Source of the DNA: Marinobacterium rhizophilum DSM 18822
GTDB lineage: Bacteria; Pseudomonadota; Gammaproteobacteria; Pseudomonadales; Balneatricaceae
Length of the DNA: 58,283 nt
Assembly (NCBI RefSeq): GCF_000378045.1
Contig: NZ_KB899119.1
Span: 1-58,283 of the forward strand
Direction: 5' to 3'
The position numbers and the translations under genes are program-made. Below, one piece after another: positions 55,706 through 58,283 of this stretch; within the stretch, counting starts at the first letter, position 1; the number at the start of each line of letters is the position of its first letter. Below the pieces are notes generated by a model. That model worked only from the letters and a program-made list of their open reading frames with translations. It did not search any database and was not told the DNA's origin.

Positions 55706-56851
55706 ATGCGCGCCAGCTGGGATATTTTCTGCAGCGTTATCGATAATTTCGGTGATATCGGGGTGACCTGGCGCCTGGCCCGCCAGCTGGTCGCCGAGCA
55801 CGATCAGGCCGTTCGCCTCTGGGTTGATGACCTCGAAACCTTTTGCCGCCTGTGCCCCCAGGCCAATCCCCTGGAGGCCCGGCAGGTTCATGCAGGCGTC
55901 ACGGTACAGCGCTGGCTGCAGCACGCTTCACACCCGCACCAGCCGGTTGACGCCGCCGATGTCGTGATTGAAGCCTTTGCCTGTCAGTTGCCCGAGGACT
56001 ACATCGATGCCATGGCACGGCGGGCACGCCCCTCCCTGTGGCTGAACCTGGAATACCTCAGCGCCGAAGACTGGGTCGATGGCTGCCATGGCCTGCCCTC
56101 ACTCCAGCCCCGCGGGCTGCAAAAATACTTCTTCTTTCCGGGCTTCACGCCGCAAACCGGCGGGCTCCTGCGCGAGGCCAACCTGATTGAGGAACGGCGT
56201 CGTTTTCAACAGGACCCCGCCGCACGACAGCTTTTTTTAAACAGGCTGGGCATCAGGCCACACAAAAACAGCCGGCTTGTTTCACTCTTCGCGTATGAAA
56301 ACAAAAGCCTTTCCAGCTGGCTAAATACTTTGGCCGCCGATAATAAGGCCACGCATTTACTGGTGCCCCCGGGGCGGATTATTGCCAATCTGCAAGAATG
56401 GCTTGGCGTAAAACAATTATCTGAAGGTGACCAGTACCAGCGCGGTGCATTAAACGTGCAGCTACTGCCTTTTTTAAGCCAGCAGGACTACGACCGTCTT
56501 TTATGGAGCTGTGATTTTAACGTCGTACGGGGTGAAGATTCGTTTGTGCGGGCCCAGTGGGCCGGCAAACCCTTCCTGTGGCATATCTATCCACAGCAGA
56601 ATAACGCCCACATCGAAAAGCTCGATGCGTTTCTGCGGCTTTACTGCCAGGGCTTGAGCCCAGCCACAAGTACGGCGCTGCAGGCACACTGGCACGCCTG
56701 GAACAGTGGCCAGAATATGGCGCAAAGCGAACAGGCATTAGAAAAAACCTGGCCGGAACTTGAGGCACATAGCGAAGCCTGGTGCACAAAACTCAGTGCC
56801 CAGATAAATATTTCCACGGCCCTAGTGCAGTTTTTTAGAAAATGGATATGA
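55706..56851 (+). CDS. earP: EF-P arginine rhamnosyltransferase EarP
   Basis: Transfers rhamnose from dTDP-rhamnose to Arg32 of EF-P, allowing polyproline translation. Starts MRASWDIFCSVIDNFGDIGV; D13 and D17 are the conserved N-terminal Asp residues. RGEDSFVRAQWAGKPFLW near 280 is the nucleotide-sugar site. 381 residues. efp lies downstream on the same strand, as in Pseudomonas. Confidence 0.95.
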   Translation: MRASWDIFCSVIDNFGDIGVTWRLARQLVAEHDQAVRLWVDDLETFCRLCPQANPLEARQVHAGVTVQRWLQHASHPHQPVDAADVVIEAFACQLPEDYIDAMARRARPSLWLNLEYLSAEDWVDGCHGLPSLQPRGLQKYFFFPGFTPQTGGLLREANLIEERRRFQQDPAARQLFLNRLGIRPHKNSRLVSLFAYENKSLSSWLNTLAADNKATHLLVPPGRIIANLQEWLGVKQLSEGDQYQRGALNVQLLPFLSQQDYDRLLWSCDFNVVRGEDSFVRAQWAGKPFLWHIYPQQNNAHIEKLDAFLRLYCQGLSPATSTALQAHWHAWNSGQNMAQSEQALEKTWPELEAHSEAWCTKLSAQINISTALVQFFRKWI

Positions 56852-56852
56852 T

Positions 56853-57087
56853 GCGAGTCTGGCAGACTCGCCGGGCTTAACACCGATCTACTGCAGAAAA
56901 ACCGAACTGGATTGTTTGACGCACTCTTTGTTGTTAAATAGACCCGCTATTTGCCTAAAAAGAGCTCAAAAGCCACCGCATTCAATCGCCGTGCGCGACT
57001 GAACGTGCGCCCCACAAAGGGGTGAAGCACATGAGCGTGCTGAATTAATCGGTTTTTCCCCGCCAGGATCGGCCAGGCCCGACAGGC
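56853..57087 (+). repeat. intergenic repeat element, copy C
   Basis: Fills most of the earP-efp gap. It starts with an 8-bp hairpin GCGAGTCT/AGACTCGC (56853-56871), then CGGGCTTAACACCGATCTACTGC, a TTCAATCGCC...GCGACTGAACGTGC hairpin (about 56981-57008), and ends GATCGGCCAGGCCCGACAGGC (57067-57087). The last two parts match copy A (minus strand) and the first matches copy B. A TTGACG/TAGACC pair (56916-56944) might serve as a weak efp promoter. Confidence 0.7.
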
Positions 57088-57126
57088 AGCTCAAATTGTC
57101 TCTACTCCCTTGTCCTGGACATTCCC

Positions 57127-57699
57127 ATGAAAACCGCACAAGAAATGAAACCCAACAGTGTGGCTCTGATCGACAGCCAGCCCTGGCTGATACAAAAGGC
57201 CGAATTCACCAAATCGGGCCGTAACAGCGCCATCGTCAAGATGAAGCTGAAGAACCTGCTGACCGGCTCGTCCACCGAGACCGTCTACAAGGCTGACGAC
57301 AAGATGGAACAGGTCATCCTCGATCGCATCGACGTGACCTACTCCTACGCCAGCGATTCGGTTTACGTATTCATGGATGAAGAGTACAACCAGTACGAAC
57401 TCAACGCCGACGACCTGGAAAGCGTGCTGCCCTTTATCGTCGACGGCATGACCGACGTCTGCGCCGCCGTGTTCTTTGAAGGCAAGGTCATTTCCGTAGA
57501 CCTGCCGACCAGCATCGTGCGCCAGCTCACCTACACCGAAGGCTCCGCCCGCGGCGACACCTCCGGCAAGGTCATGAAGGTTGCCCGCCTCGCCAACGGC
57601 ACCGAAATCAAGGTCGCCGACTTCTGCGACACCGACGACTGGATCGAAATCGACACCCGTAGCGGCGAGTACAAGGCCCGCGCCAAAGCGCCGGCCTGA
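57127..57699 (+). CDS. efp: elongation factor P, Arg32 type
   Basis: Helps the ribosome through polyproline stretches. 190 residues in three beta-barrel domains. The modified loop is KSGRNSA with R32, the EarP substrate residue, in place of the Lys34 of the EpmA/B pathway. GEYKARA is the C-terminal end. Matches EarP next door. Confidence 0.97.
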   Translation: MKTAQEMKPNSVALIDSQPWLIQKAEFTKSGRNSAIVKMKLKNLLTGSSTETVYKADDKMEQVILDRIDVTYSYASDSVYVFMDEEYNQYELNADDLESVLPFIVDGMTDVCAAVFFEGKVISVDLPTSIVRQLTYTEGSARGDTSGKVMKVARLANGTEIKVADFCDTDDWIEIDTRSGEYKARAKAPA

Positions 57700-57728
57700 T
57701 ACAACCAGTACGCTCCTGTTATATACAC

Positions 57729-57756
57729 AAGCCCGGCCATGATGCTGGGCTTTTTT
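57729..57756 (+). terminator. efp terminator
   Basis: AAGCCCGGC/GCTGGGCTT 9-bp stem with one G-U pair and a 6-base loop, followed by six T (57751-57756). Confidence 0.88.
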
Positions 57757-57759
57757 ATA

Positions 57760-58013
57760 CATCGCGATTGGCGGAATGGGCAGGATGCGGTAGCACCGCC
57801 AAAGTGACGTGCGTCACCGTCTGGCACCGGAGTTCATGGCGGTGAAACCCAACACAAAATACCGGGCTACAGACGCCTGTACCTCGGCAACCAAATCCCG
57901 TTGCCACCCAAGATGGGTTACACCGCCTCAGGCCAGGTAGCTATTCGGCGATACCCGCGGATGGCGGCTCCACCCATACCATTGAGCCTATTCGCCCGCG
58001 GAGCGGGCTCCCA
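57760..58013. other. intergenic stretch before the intron
   Basis: No gene supported. Just before the intron start is the inverted repeat GCCCGC-GGA-GCGGGC (57993-58007). A hairpin of this type next to a group II intron may be part of its insertion target. Confidence 0.5.
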
Positions 58014-58283
58014 GTGCGCTCGTGAAGGCGTGCACACAGCACGGTGAAAGTCCGTGTCGGGGTAAGCCATAACCCCGTAGCTGAAGGTAACTGCGTCGCT
58101 AGGAGGCGGGGTGGGGAGCAACCGGAAGCGAACTGGCGGTCCGTAGGATGACGAACTCGATTCGGCGGTACGTGGCGGCGAGCTCCCTGGGAGACGGCGA
58201 AGCCTGAAACACACCGGATACGCTGTGATGGCGTTTAAAGCGATATCCGGGCCACCTCCGTGGTTGGAGACGGAACGTCAGGA
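58014..58283 (+). mobile_element. 5' part of a bacterial group II intron (truncated by window)
   Basis: Begins with the conserved 5' boundary GTGCGC. Then come GCACGGTGAAAGTCCGTG and other domain I stems of bacterial group II introns (GGAGGCGGGGTGGGGAGC, GGATGACGAAC). The intron-encoded reverse transcriptase and domains II-VI are expected beyond the window edge and are not seen here. The subclass is not assigned. Confidence 0.75.

Noticed and set aside
57918-58214. 98-codon minus-strand ORF at the right edge
   Set aside because: It runs antisense across the group II intron 5' region and its boundary; the RNA structure explains the sequence better and no protein family is visible.

Overview
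This window comes from a gammaproteobacterial chromosome. The gene orders (murI next to an rRNA promoter region; der-bamB-yfgM-hisS-rodZ-pilW-rlmN-ndk; iscRSUA-hscBA-fdx-iscX; amiB-mutL-miaA-hfq-hflX-hflK-hflC; orn-rsgA-rhdA-psd; earP-efp with an Arg32-type EF-P) are those of the Pseudomonas/Oceanospirillales side of the class. I infer a marine, Oceanospirillales-like bacterium; the species cannot be fixed from the sequence alone.

Layout. 1-600: two tandem rRNA-type promoters firing leftwards out of the window, then the murI terminator. 601-9530 (minus): a housekeeping block for cell-wall precursor, ribosome GTPase, outer-membrane assembly, histidyl-tRNA synthetase, cell shape, pilus biogenesis, 23S rRNA/tRNA methylation and nucleotide metabolism. 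ispG, usually between rodZ and hisS, is not there. 9801-15458 (minus): a complete isc iron-sulfur operon with a type 1 IscR box and promoter. 15490-17171: trmJ and, on the plus strand, suhB, whose product has lost several inositol-phosphatase metal ligands. 17346-30482 (minus): purA, hisZ, a DUF2065 gene, hflC-hflK-hflX-hfq-miaA-mutL-amiB-tsaE-nnrD. 30540-37987 (mostly plus): queG, orn (minus), rsgA, an HDOD protein, rhdA, psd, ygfZ.

From 38 kb the window becomes accessory in character, with longer intergenic gaps, small genes, repeats and decayed genes. It holds a Fur-box-like site before a 69-residue protein, a lone squalene/phytoene-synthase-like enzyme, a PH-domain/TM2-domain membrane protein group, and a respiratory locus. 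In that locus a membrane histidine kinase and a sigma-54 activator are divergent from a cyanide-insensitive-type cytochrome bd operon. The bd operon has a textbook -24/-12 (sigma-54) promoter, an FNR/ANR-like box and a 39-codon leader ORF overlapping cydA. Between kinase and regulator, the 3' end of the kinase gene is tandemly copied twice as two small ORFs, each overlapping the previous one by ATGA. I consider this kinase/mini-ORF/regulator/bd-oxidase locus the most novel part of the window.

The right end has a GntR regulator, two DUF2986 paralogues, two secreted proteins of unknown function, a PDC-type membrane sensor, alaC, a frameshifted remnant of an FMN-binding glutamate synthase-family gene, earP-efp, and the first ~270 bases of a group II intron running off the edge. 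A family of intergenic hairpin elements with GCCTGTCGGGC-type ends recurs near 38.0, 48.2 and 56.9 kb. I saw no tRNA, CRISPR array or complete insertion sequence.
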